64,000 nucleotides of DNA from a bacterium (lineage in GTDB: Bacteria > Elusimicrobiota > Elusimicrobia > Elusimicrobiales > UBA9959), in assembly GCA_021811185.1 (NCBI GenBank), contig JAJZPL010000007.1, positions 1-64,000 of the forward strand, written 5' to 3'. The position numbers and the translations under genes are program-made. How positions within the stretch are numbered: the first letter of the stretch is position 1; every line of letters begins with the position of its first letter. The notes below the pieces were generated by a model, which saw nothing but the letters and a program-made list of their open reading frames with translations, searched no databases and was not told the DNA's origin. Below, piece after piece: positions 25,706 through 33,159 of the stretch.

Positions 25706-26398
25706 TCAGATAAGATTGAAGATATCCCTGAGGCCCAAATACACGCCGGCGGCTATGAACACCCACCCGGTGGCGGGCCTGGCGCAACCTTCGAATTTAG
25801 CGGCCAGGCCGGTTATAGCGGAGAGCTTCTTAAGGCCGAAGTCCAGCGCTACGGCAAGGCCGATGACCGGCAGGGCGGTCCCGACGCCGTAAAGCAGCGG
25901 CAGGGCTACCGGCGCGGAGTTCTTGGCGGCCAGCGGGATTATTACGCCGAAGTACAGCGCCGCCGAGATGGGGCAGAAAGCCAGCGCGAAGACCGCCCCC
26001 ATCGCCAAGGAAGAAGCCGCCCCCCCTTTCGCCTTGAATTTAGAAAGGTCGAACACGTTAAACCCCATAAACCCGCGGCCGAACATGTCCAGCATGTACA
26101 TGCCGGCCAGCACCAGGACTGGCGACAGCGCCTGGCTGCCGTATTTCTGCATGAAGAAAGAGAAGGCCGGCGCGGAGAGCAGGCTTTTCACCAGCAGGAA
26201 ACCTATAACTATATAAGCCAGCGCCCTGCCCAGGGCGTAAAGCCCCCCATGCGCCAGAACGGCCAGTTTATGCGAGCCGGAATGTTTTGAGATATAGGTC
26301 AGCGCTGCTATGTTGGTGGCCAGCGGGCAGGGGCTCACCGAAGTGAGAATCCCCGTCCACAGGGCAGTCAGGGCCGCCGCCCAGAGTTCAGCGCTCAC
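25706..26398 (-). CDS. arsG: ArsG-family (CcdA-like) putative organoarsenical efflux permease
   Basis: A 230-residue inner-membrane protein of the CcdA/cytochrome-c-biogenesis transmembrane fold. Paired-cysteine motifs SVSPCPLATNIAALTYISKH and FALAFCPISAALYFG occupy equivalent positions in the two three-helix halves. The gene order ArsE-like, ArsF-like, ArsG-like is that of the arsEFG system described for nitroaromatic arsenicals, in which ArsG is the export permease. The start overlaps arsF by 4 nt. The substrate is inferred from operon context; a thiol-redox role like CcdA remains possible. Confidence 0.78.
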   Translation of the reverse strand: MSAELWAAALTALWTGILTSVSPCPLATNIAALTYISKHSGSHKLAVLAHGGLYALGRALAYIVIGFLLVKSLLSAPAFSFFMQKYGSQALSPVLVLAGMYMLDMFGRGFMGFNVFDLSKFKAKGGAASSLAMGAVFALAFCPISAALYFGVIIPLAAKNSAPVALPLLYGVGTALPVIGLAVALDFGLKKLSAITGLAAKFEGCARPATGWVFIAAGVYLGLRDIFNLI

Positions 26399-26898
26399 TT
26401 TTCATCCAGCAGTTTGCGCGTTCCTGCTGTTACGTAATTCAGGAAAGCGTCTTTATCGCCGAGGAGCTGCCACACTTCTTCGAGTTTTCCCCACTTAAGA
26501 GCCTTATCCCCGGAGAATTTCTGCACCACCACCGACTTTGAATTGAGCCAGTAATCCTGCTTGAAATGCGCGTTCGGCTGCTCGTCCAGGTTCACGCCCT
26601 TGAAGACCACGTCCCAGCCCTTGTAAGGCGCAGAGAAGTTCTTCTCCACCGCTTCCCGGGTATAAGCCTCTATGGTCTTGCAGGAGGAGCACCGCGTATT
26701 GGTATAGAAATAATATACCACGGCGGTTTTCTCCGTTATTTTTTTTACGACCACGGGAGGCGCGGCTGGCTTTACCGCAACTGGCTGAACGGCAGCCGTT
26801 CCCGCGGGCGCGGCCTGGGGCTTCCCCGGAGCGGAGGCCGCCTTATAAATGGCGACGCATAGACTCAGGGCCACAAAACCCATAAGCGCGTACTTCAT
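26395..26898 (-). CDS. arsF: ArsF-family thioredoxin-like exported protein
   Basis: A 167-residue protein with an N-terminal membrane anchor (ALMGFVALSLCVAIY), a Pro/Ala/Val-rich linker (about 24-52) and a thioredoxin-like domain: VVYYFYTNTRCSSCKTIEAYT (Cys70 and Cys73) followed by FKGVNLDEQPNAHFKQDYWL. This layout fits the ArsF family, annotated as part of a nitro-reducing unit acting on aromatic arsenicals with ArsE and ArsG. It overlaps the genes on both sides by 4 nt. The reducing role is from family knowledge, not from the sequence alone. Confidence 0.78.
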   Translation of the reverse strand: MKYALMGFVALSLCVAIYKAASAPGKPQAAPAGTAAVQPVAVKPAAPPVVVKKITEKTAVVYYFYTNTRCSSCKTIEAYTREAVEKNFSAPYKGWDVVFKGVNLDEQPNAHFKQDYWLNSKSVVVQKFSGDKALKWGKLEEVWQLLGDKDAFLNYVTAGTRKLLDEK

Positions 26899-27137
26899 TT
26901 CGCCTCGGAGATGACCTTCTTAAGGTCCTCGTGGCCGGGCACCCTGCCGGCGAACTTAACCTCGCCGTTCACGGCCAGCGCAGGGGTCATCATAACGCCC
27001 AGTTCCGTGATCCGCTCGATATCGGCAATCTTTTCCATCTCGTAGGCAATGCCCAGCTCTTTGGCCGCGGCTTCCGCCGCCTCATAAAGCTTGTTGCACT
27101 TGGCGCAGCCCATGCCCAGGATCTGTATTTTTTTCAT
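26895..27137 (-). CDS. arsE: ArsE/MTH895-type small thioredoxin-like protein
   Basis: An 80-residue glutaredoxin/thioredoxin-fold protein with the redox motif GCAKC (Cys11, Cys14) and the cis-proline segment MMTPALAVNGEV. This is the small archaeal-type redox protein family found in many arsenic and permease operons. It is translationally coupled to arsF and lies 11 nt after the permease. It probably supplies or accepts electrons for the ArsF thiols or handles bound arsenical. Confidence 0.82.
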   Translation of the reverse strand: MKKIQILGMGCAKCNKLYEAAEAAAKELGIAYEMEKIADIERITELGVMMTPALAVNGEVKFAGRVPGHEDLKKVISEAK

Positions 27138-27148
27138 ACCGGGTCTCC

Positions 27149-28111
27149 TTATTTCATCACGTAATTAAAAAGAAAGCCGGTGAACATTATGCCGGCGCCC
27201 ACGATGCCGAAGAAGATGAAGAGCAGCTTCAGCTTCATCACGCGCCTGAGAATGAGGAATTCGGGCAGCGAAAGGCCCGTGACCGCCATCATGAAGGCGA
27301 GCGTGGTGCCCAGCGCCACGCCCTTCTCGGTAAGCGCGCTCACCAGCGGGATCACGCCCGCCGCGTTGGAATAGAGCGGAATGCCCACAAGAGTCGCCAG
27401 CGGAACGGCGTACCATTTGTCCGCCCCGGCCCAGCGGGCCAGGAAATTCTGCGGCACGTAGCCGTGGATCCAGGCTCCCAGGCCGATGCCGATCAGCACG
27501 TAAGGCCAGACCGTCCGAAGTATGTCCGCGGTGTATTCGCGGGCGAAGGCGAAGCGCTCCGGCCAGGCCATCTCTATCCCGAAAGCCACGTTCTTTATCC
27601 TTTTGGAAAGGTCGAAGCCTTCCAGCAGGTGTTCCAGGTTCAGCCTGCCTATGATCAGCCCTGAGACGACGGCGATGACAAAACCGCTGAAAGCGTAAAG
27701 CAGCGCTATCTTGAAGCCGAACATGCCGAACAGCATCACCAGCGCCACCTCGTTTATCATGGGCGAAGCCACCAGGAACGAGAAGGTGACGCCCAGCGGG
27801 ATGCCCGTCTGGACGAAGCCCAGGAACAGCGGGATGGCGCTGCAGGTGCAGAACGGGGTAATGATGCCCAGCGCGGCGGCCCACAGGTGCCCGGAAAAAC
27901 GGCTCTTCTTAAGGATGATCTCCCTGATCTTCGACGGCGGCAGGAAGGTGCGGATAATGGAAACCGCGAAGATGATGCCGGCCAGCAGAAGGAAGATCTT
28001 AATGGTGTCGAAGACGAAGAAGTTCAGCGACGAGCCCGCAAGCGTATCGCGCCCGAGACCGAAAGCGCCGTAGATCAGCCAGTCCGCGAAGAGTTGCACG
28101 GGTTTGAACAT
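27149..28111 (-). CDS. arsP: ArsP/DUF318-type permease
   Basis: A 320-residue inner-membrane permease with about eight helices. The family hallmark GIITPFCTCSAIPLFLGF (Cys88, Cys90) and LVASPMINEVALVML are present, and the second half repeats the pattern (VPLATLVGIPLYSNAAGVIPL). ArsP proteins export trivalent organoarsenicals through cysteine coordination; related DUF318 permeases have no known substrate. It starts 1 nt after the ArsR gene and precedes arsE, so organoarsenical efflux fits well. Having both this and an ArsG-like permease in one operon suggests two exit routes. Confidence 0.8.
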   Translation of the reverse strand: MFKPVQLFADWLIYGAFGLGRDTLAGSSLNFFVFDTIKIFLLLAGIIFAVSIIRTFLPPSKIREIILKKSRFSGHLWAAALGIITPFCTCSAIPLFLGFVQTGIPLGVTFSFLVASPMINEVALVMLFGMFGFKIALLYAFSGFVIAVVSGLIIGRLNLEHLLEGFDLSKRIKNVAFGIEMAWPERFAFAREYTADILRTVWPYVLIGIGLGAWIHGYVPQNFLARWAGADKWYAVPLATLVGIPLYSNAAGVIPLVSALTEKGVALGTTLAFMMAVTGLSLPEFLILRRVMKLKLLFIFFGIVGAGIMFTGFLFNYVMK

Positions 28112-28112
28112 A

Positions 28113-28400
28113 TTATTTCCTAAGCCCCGCTATGCAGTCGGTGAAATCGAGCACACAAGGGCAGGCCAGGCGGTAATGCAGCCAGTTCCCGTCGCGCCGC
28201 ACGGCCACCAGGCCGGCGTTCTTAAGCACCAGCAAATGCTTGGACACGGTGGACAGGTCGTCCCCCACCAGGTCGCGCAGTTCGCAGACGCAGGTTTCCC
28301 TCTTCTTGAGGGAATGCAGGATCAGCAGCCTGGTCGGGTGGCCCATCGCCTTCAGCACCGAGGCCTGCGCCGCGTAATCCGCTTTGGTCTTGATCTTCAT
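28113..28400 (-). CDS. arsR: ArsR-family repressor of the organoarsenical operon
   Basis: A 95-residue winged-helix repressor: MGHPTRLLILHSLKKRETC, then VCELRDLVGDDLSTVSKHLL with Cys37 and Cys39 in the ArsR metal helix, and a C-terminal ACPCVLDFTDC (Cys80, 82, 89). The start at 28400 is preferred: the upstream TTG at 28424 lies within the promoter and operator. No ribosome site is seen and the predicted transcript starts at or near the ATG, so it may be leaderless. It is a different sequence from the ArsR at 5635-6009 and probably senses a different arsenical. Confidence 0.9.
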   Translation of the reverse strand: MKIKTKADYAAQASVLKAMGHPTRLLILHSLKKRETCVCELRDLVGDDLSTVSKHLLVLKNAGLVAVRRDGNWLHYRLACPCVLDFTDCIAGLRK

Positions 28401-28401
28401 A

Positions 28402-28423
28402 TGGCTATTTTGCCAAATAGCCA
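28402..28423. promoter_or_regulatory. Perfect inverted repeat: candidate ArsR operator
   Basis: TGGCTATTT and AAATAGCCA form a perfect 9-bp inverted repeat around TGCC. It spans the -10 box and spacer of the arsR promoter, ending one base before the ATG. Confidence 0.72.
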
Positions 28424-28435
28424 ACTACTTGTCAA
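28407..28435 (-). promoter_or_regulatory. Promoter of the organoarsenical operon
   Basis: TTGACA (complement at 28430-28435), a 17-bp spacer and CAAAAT (complement at 28407-28412), 6 nt before the ATG. The weak -10 but perfect -35 fits a repressed promoter. Confidence 0.6.
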
Positions 28436-28460
28436 GAGAGGGCGCGCAAGAGAGGGCGCG
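28433..28460. repeat. Two tandem copies of a 14-bp unit
   Basis: CAAGAGAGGGCGCG occurs twice head to tail between the divergent arsR and rluB-like genes, the first copy touching the arsR -35 box. Probably a slippage duplication. Confidence 0.7.
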
Positions 28461-28484
28461 CTCTTCCCCCTGTGCATTATGGGC

Positions 28485-28490
28485 TATAAT
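28485..28490 (+). promoter_or_regulatory. TATAAT box 6 nt before the rluB-like start (leaderless)
   Basis: Perfect TATAAT, then 6 nt, then ATG, with no ribosome site between. Position predicts a transcript starting at the ATG. Confidence 0.6.
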
Positions 28491-28496
28491 AATAAG

Positions 28497-29207
28497 ATGG
28501 CTAACGACTTTTCAAAGGTGCCGCTGGAGCGGGCCCTCTCAAAACTGGGCGCGGCCTCCCGCAGCCAGACCCGCGAGTTGGCGATGACCGGCCGCCTCAA
28601 GGTGAACGGCCGCGTCATCCGGGACCCCCTCTTCCAGGTGAACCCCGACACCGACAAATTTTACGTGGATGGCAAACTCGTCGTAAAAGACGCCTGGCAG
28701 GCCATCATGCTGAACAAGCCCAAGGCCGTGGTCACCACCAAATCCGACGAGAAAGGGCGCAGGACGGTCTACGACCTTCTCCCCCCGGAGCTGGCGAGCC
28801 TGCACCCGGTGGGCCGCCTGGACATGGCCTCCACGGGCCTCCTGATCCTCACCAACGATACCCGCCTCTCCGCTTATCTCACCGACCCCGCCAACTCGGT
28901 GCTTCGCACGTACTCGGTGACGGTAACAGGAGAAGTTACCGGCGCGGAACTGGCCAGGGCCTCCGCCGGCATCATGGACGACGGGGAGCTGCTTAAGCCC
29001 TCCAAGCTGACGCTCCGCAAGGCCAGCGGCAAAGAATCGCATTTAATGGTGGAATTAACGGAAGGCAAGAACCGCGAGATCCGCCGGCTGTTCGCCGCCC
29101 TGGGGCACGAAGTAACCCAGCTCAAGCGCATAGCTTTCGGCCCCCTCGCGCTGGGCGACCTGCAGCCCGGCCAGTTCCGCCCCCTCACCCGCGAAGAACT
29201 GAAATAA
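28497..29207 (+). CDS. rRNA pseudouridine synthase, RsuA/RluB/RluE family
   Basis: A 236-residue enzyme that isomerises a uridine in ribosomal RNA. An N-terminal S4 RNA-binding domain (VPLERALSKLGAASRSQTREL ... LKVNGRVIRDP) precedes the catalytic domain with MLNKPKAVVTT and the active motif HPVGRLDMASTGLLILTND (catalytic Asp109), then EGKNREIRRLFAALGHEV. The start is set by the TATAAT box; the open frame extending back to 28104 lies antisense to arsR and is not coding. RluB is the likeliest specific assignment, but RluE or RsuA cannot be excluded. Confidence 0.9.
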   Translation: MANDFSKVPLERALSKLGAASRSQTRELAMTGRLKVNGRVIRDPLFQVNPDTDKFYVDGKLVVKDAWQAIMLNKPKAVVTTKSDEKGRRTVYDLLPPELASLHPVGRLDMASTGLLILTNDTRLSAYLTDPANSVLRTYSVTVTGEVTGAELARASAGIMDDGELLKPSKLTLRKASGKESHLMVELTEGKNREIRRLFAALGHEVTQLKRIAFGPLALGDLQPGQFRPLTREELK

Positions 29208-29258
29208 AGGGGACAGGCTACTTTATTTTTAAAATAAAGTAGCCTGTCCCCTTTATTT
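29202..29258. repeat. 57-nt perfect palindrome between two convergent stop codons
   Basis: Two 28-bp arms (29202-29229 and 29231-29258) pair perfectly around a single T. The arms contain GGGGACAGGCTACTTTATTTT, run through the rluB-like stop codon and reach the stop of the opposing ABC permease gene. It resembles REP/RAYT-type palindromic units and would also work as a bidirectional terminator. Confidence 0.85.
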
Positions 29259-30357
29259 AGTTAAGCGTCTGCCTGAAGCGCTTGAAGGCCAGGGTCACCG
29301 TGCCCGCGGCCATCAGCAGCAGGATGCCGGTATTCTGCCAGAAAACCAGGGGGTCCCCCCCTTTCAGCATTATATTCCTGAAGAGCTTAACCAGGTACAT
29401 CAGGGGATTCAGGTAGGCCGCGGCGATTATCGCGGCCGGCATGTTCTCCACCGGGTACATAACGCCGCTCATCAGGATAGCCGGGAACAGGAACATGAAG
29501 CCGCCGAGCATGGCCTGCTGCTGGTTCCTGGCTATGGTGGAAATAAAAGTGCCGATGCTTACCGTGTTGAGCACGAAAGCCAGCGCGGCCAGGGCCAGCT
29601 GCCACAGCGGCCCGCGCACCGGCACCCCGAAGATCAGGTAGCCGGCCAGCACCACCAGGCCGGCGTCTATCATGCCCAGCAGCACGTAAGGCAGGGTTTT
29701 ACCCAGCAGCACTTCGGTATTGGACAGCGGCGCCGAAACTATGGTCTCGAAAGTCCCTATTTCCCTTTCCCGCGTGATGGACATGGCGGTGAGCAGGATG
29801 GTTATAAGGCAGACCAGCATCCCCATCACGCCCGGCACCAGGAACATGGAGGACTCCATGGCGGGATTGTACAGCACGCGGACGTCGAATTTTACCGGCG
29901 GCCTGGCCTCGCCCGGGTATTCTTTCAGCGCGTCGGCGGCCACGATGCTGCCGGCGTAGGCTTCCACGGCGCGGGCCTTGGTGGCGTTCGAGGCGTCCAC
30001 CAGCAGCTGGATCTTCCCGTCGCCGCGCTGGGCGGAGCGCGCCAGGCCGTCCGCCGGGGTTATCAGCACGGCGTCGGCCCGGCCCGAGGCGATCAGTTCC
30101 ACGGGGTCTTCGCCGGGCTCATAGGCCACGGGCTTGAACCAGCCGGAGGAATAAAAGCGCTCGGCCAGCCGCTCGCTCATGGCGTCGGGCGGGGCCGAGA
30201 AGACCGCCAGCTTGATGTTCCGGATCTCGGTGGAAAGGGCCAGGCCGAAGACCGTCATCTGGATTATGGGCGCGCCCAGCAGCAGCGCGCGCATGCGCCC
30301 GTCGCGCAGCGTCTGCGTGAGTTCCTTTTTGACGAACGCCCTTAGCGTAAGATTCAT
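29257..30357 (-). CDS. ABC-2 type permease (YbhR/YhhJ-like), second permease of the exporter
   Basis: A 366-residue inner-membrane subunit with TM1 near residues 22-45, a ~130-residue periplasmic domain and five or six helices from about 175 on, the ABC-2/YhhJ layout. Conserved stretches are SITREREIGTFETIVSAPLS and NQQQAMLGGFMFLFPAILMSG. It is the last gene of the six-component exporter operon and is paired with the permease upstream. Homologous systems (YbhFSR, YhiI-RbbA-YhhJ) export drugs or unknown envelope substrates. Confidence 0.88.
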   Translation of the reverse strand: MNLTLRAFVKKELTQTLRDGRMRALLLGAPIIQMTVFGLALSTEIRNIKLAVFSAPPDAMSERLAERFYSSGWFKPVAYEPGEDPVELIASGRADAVLITPADGLARSAQRGDGKIQLLVDASNATKARAVEAYAGSIVAADALKEYPGEARPPVKFDVRVLYNPAMESSMFLVPGVMGMLVCLITILLTAMSITREREIGTFETIVSAPLSNTEVLLGKTLPYVLLGMIDAGLVVLAGYLIFGVPVRGPLWQLALAALAFVLNTVSIGTFISTIARNQQQAMLGGFMFLFPAILMSGVMYPVENMPAAIIAAAYLNPLMYLVKLFRNIMLKGGDPLVFWQNTGILLLMAAGTVTLAFKRFRQTLN

Positions 30358-30376
30358 AATTTCCCGCCGCGCTCCC

Positions 30377-31489
30377 TCATTCCAGGTCCGTCTTGAATTT
30401 TATCAGCGCCAGGCCCAGCATGCCGGCGCTTAAAAGCGCCAGCGCCAGGAAAGGCACGGCCAGTTCCTCAAGGCCCGCGCCCCGGAGGATGATCCCGCGC
30501 GACGCGGCCATGAACCAGCGGGGCGGCAGGATCATGGTTAAATACCTGAAAAAAGCGGGCATGCTCTCCACCGGGAAAATAAAGCCGGACAGCAGCATGG
30601 AGGGCAGCAGCCCGGTGATGATGCCGAACTGCATGGACACCTGCTGCTGGCGCGTAAGCACGGAGATCACCAGCCCCTGCGACAGCGCGGCGACGATGAA
30701 GAGCAGGCAGGCCGCCAGGTAAAGCAGGTGGCTGCCGTTGAACGGCACGCCGAACACCAGCCTGGAGACGAGGTAGACGAAGACGATCCCGGCCAGCACC
30801 AGCGCGCCGTAAGGGGCCAGTTTGCCTATCATGATCTCCAGCGGGCGCACCGGCGTGGAGAGCAGCAGCTCCATCGAGCCGTTCTCCCATTCCCTGGCCA
30901 CCGTAAGCGCGGTAAGGAGGATAGCCAGCAGGCCTATGATTATGGCGGAAAGCCCCGGGATGGTGAACCAGCGGCTGTTCAGCTCCGGGTTATAAAGGAA
31001 CCGCGTCCGCAGCGAGAACGGCGGCCTGGGCTGAGGGCCGGCGAGCTTGAGCGCCGCCGAATTCTGTATGCCCGGCAGATAACCCAGTACCGCGGCCGCC
31101 TTGGAATTGTCGCTGCCGTCCAGCACGAACTGGGCGCCCGCGGCCCCCCCGCCCGAAATATCCTTGGAGAAGTCCGGTTCCAGGAACAGCGCGGCGTCGG
31201 CGCGGCCCGAATCCAGCATGGCTATCGGGCCGCCGCTATCCTGCGGCACCAGCCGGAAATAACCCGACGAGGAGAAGATCTGTTCCAGCCGCCGCGCCTG
31301 CGGGCCCTTGTCGCGGTCCGAAACCGCCAGTTTCAGGTCCTTAACCTCGAAGTCGATAGCGTAGCCGAAAAACGTGACCAGCATTACCGGCAGGCCAAGC
31401 GCCAGCGTCAGCGTGAACGGGTCGCGCATGATATGCATGACCTCTTTGCGCGCTATGGAATAAGCCCGGTGGAAATCGAAAGCCGTCAT
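30377..31489 (-). CDS. ABC-2 type permease (YbhS-like), first permease of the exporter
   Basis: A 370-residue membrane subunit with the same plan as its neighbour: TM1 (FTLTLALGLPVMLVTFFGYA), a periplasmic domain, then helices with LTVAREWENGSMELLLSTPVRPLEIMIGK split across about residues 195-225 and VSMQFGIITGLLPSMLLSGFIFP. Its start overlaps the ATPase gene by 4 nt. The two permeases presumably form a heterodimer. Confidence 0.88.
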   Translation of the reverse strand: MTAFDFHRAYSIARKEVMHIMRDPFTLTLALGLPVMLVTFFGYAIDFEVKDLKLAVSDRDKGPQARRLEQIFSSSGYFRLVPQDSGGPIAMLDSGRADAALFLEPDFSKDISGGGAAGAQFVLDGSDNSKAAAVLGYLPGIQNSAALKLAGPQPRPPFSLRTRFLYNPELNSRWFTIPGLSAIIIGLLAILLTALTVAREWENGSMELLLSTPVRPLEIMIGKLAPYGALVLAGIVFVYLVSRLVFGVPFNGSHLLYLAACLLFIVAALSQGLVISVLTRQQQVSMQFGIITGLLPSMLLSGFIFPVESMPAFFRYLTMILPPRWFMAASRGIILRGAGLEELAVPFLALALLSAGMLGLALIKFKTDLE

Positions 31490-32409
31490 CGCTCCACCCC
31501 CTCTACCAGGCGGATGAACACGTCCTCCAGCGACGGCGCGATCCGCGCCGCGGAGGCCCCGGCGGGCAGCCCGGCCAGCGCCGCGTCCCTGGCTGCCTCG
31601 TCGTTGAAAGCGGCGTGCCAGCGCATGCCGTGCGGCGAGAGTTCAAGCAGGCCAGGCGCGCCTTCAAGCTGTTTGATAAACCCGCCTGGACCGGCCTCTT
31701 TGAAATCTATTTCGGTCATCGGCCCCGGGAAAGCCGCGGCCTTAAGCTCGGCCGGCGTGCCGAGGGCTATAAGTTTGCCGGTGCGCATCAGGGCTATGCG
31801 GCCGCACTGTTCGGCCTCGTCCATATAATGCGTGGTCACTATCACGGTTTTCCCCAGCGCGGTGATCTTGCGGATCAGCGACCAGAAGCGGGCCCGCGAG
31901 GCGGGCGCCACGCCCGAGGTGGGCTCGTCCAGGAAGACTATCTCCGGGTCGTGCAGCATGGCCGCGGCAAGGGATAATTCCTGTTTTATGCCGCCGGGGA
32001 GGGAACCGACCATGGTGGAAAGCGGCCTGGCAAAGCCTATCAGGTCGAAGAGCTCCTTGCGGCGCTTCCCGGCGTAGGCCGGTTCCAGCTTGCGCAGCCC
32101 CGCCGCGAAGTCGATGTTCTCCCCCACCGTCAGGTCGTTATAAAGCGTGAACTTCTGGGACATATAGCCCACTATCTTCTTTATCCCCATCCCGCCGTCC
32201 TCGAAGCCCAGGCCGCCGACCGTAGCCGAGCCGGAGGTGGGCACCAGCAGGCCGCAGAGCATGCGGATGGTGGTGGTCTTACCCGCGCCGTTGGCCCCCA
32301 GGAAGCCGAAGATCTCCCCGCGGCTCACGCAGAAGGAGATATCGTCCACGGCGGTAAAGTCGCCGAACTTTATGGAAAGGCCTTTAAGTTCCAGGGCGCA
32401 GGCGCTCAT
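31486..32409 (-). CDS. ABC transporter ATPase (YbhF-like half)
   Basis: A 307-residue nucleotide-binding subunit: Walker A GANGAGKTTT (about 36-45), an atypical signature SLPGGIKQELSLAAAM, Walker B IVFLDEPTSGV and switch histidine TTHYMDEAEQCG. The last ~75 residues are the extra C-terminal domain found in drug-exporter ATPases. With the adjacent ATPase it forms the split equivalent of the two-domain YbhF/RbbA. It overlaps both neighbours by 4 nt. Confidence 0.9.
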   Translation of the reverse strand: MSACALELKGLSIKFGDFTAVDDISFCVSRGEIFGFLGANGAGKTTTIRMLCGLLVPTSGSATVGGLGFEDGGMGIKKIVGYMSQKFTLYNDLTVGENIDFAAGLRKLEPAYAGKRRKELFDLIGFARPLSTMVGSLPGGIKQELSLAAAMLHDPEIVFLDEPTSGVAPASRARFWSLIRKITALGKTVIVTTHYMDEAEQCGRIALMRTGKLIALGTPAELKAAAFPGPMTEIDFKEAGPGGFIKQLEGAPGLLELSPHGMRWHAAFNDEAARDAALAGLPAGASAARIAPSLEDVFIRLVEGVER

Positions 32410-33134
32410 TTAACTCCAACCCCCTTCTTGATGAACAACTCCTCGAAGGTAGCCGCCCCGGCCCCGGCCAGCACGGCGCGCGGCTCGCCCGCGCCAAGCA
32501 GCAGGCCGGAATCCAGCAGGTGCACGCGGGAACAGCGCTCGGCCTCATCCATGTAGGCCGTGGAAACTATGATAAGGATCTTGTCCGCCGCCAGCGCGTA
32601 AAGCATCTCCCAGAATTCCCGGCGGCTGATGGGGTCCACGCCGTTGGTGGGCTCGTCCAGCAGCAGCACCGACGGGGACTGCAGCAGCGCGCACATCAGG
32701 CCCAGCTTCTTGTACATGCCGCCGGAAAGCCGGCCCGCGCGGCGGTCCCGGAACTTGCCCAGGCGGGTTATCTCAAGCAGTTCCTCCGAGCGTTTCGCGT
32801 ATACCTCCGCCGGGAGCCGGTAAAGCGCGCGGAAGAATTCCAGGTGTTCCGTTACGGAAAGGTCGGCGTACAGGCTGGCCTGCTGGGGCATATAGGCCAG
32901 GCTGGGCCGCAGCTCCCGGAACGGCGCCGGGGCGCCGTCCTTAAAATATTTTATTTCGCCCGACGCAGGCCGGAGCAGGCCCGCGAGCATCCGCAGGGTG
33001 GTGGTTTTGCCCGCGCCGTCGGAACCGATAAGGCCGTGCAGCAGCCCGGCGGAAAAATCCAGGGAAACGCCGGCCAGGGCGTTAACCCTGCCGAACGACT
33101 TCTTTAAATTTTCCGTCCGTATAGAAAAATTCAT
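32406..33134 (-). CDS. ABC transporter ATPase, second half
   Basis: A 242-residue nucleotide-binding subunit with Walker A GSDGAGKTTTLRMLAG, signature RLSGGMYKKLGLM, Walker B LLLDEPTNGVDP and the H-loop position occupied by alanine in VSTAYMDEAERC, where a histidine is usual. That substitution makes this site likely to be catalytically weak, as seen in many heteromeric exporters. It lies between the HlyD-type adaptor and the other ATPase. Confidence 0.88.
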   Translation of the reverse strand: MNFSIRTENLKKSFGRVNALAGVSLDFSAGLLHGLIGSDGAGKTTTLRMLAGLLRPASGEIKYFKDGAPAPFRELRPSLAYMPQQASLYADLSVTEHLEFFRALYRLPAEVYAKRSEELLEITRLGKFRDRRAGRLSGGMYKKLGLMCALLQSPSVLLLDEPTNGVDPISRREFWEMLYALAADKILIIVSTAYMDEAERCSRVHLLDSGLLLGAGEPRAVLAGAGAATFEELFIKKGVGVK

Positions 33135-33159
33135 GTTCTTATTCGGCTGATCCTCTCCC

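Noticed and set aside
28104-28496. N-terminal extension of the pseudouridine synthase
   Set aside because: The extra codons are antisense to arsR and upstream of a perfect TATAAT box.
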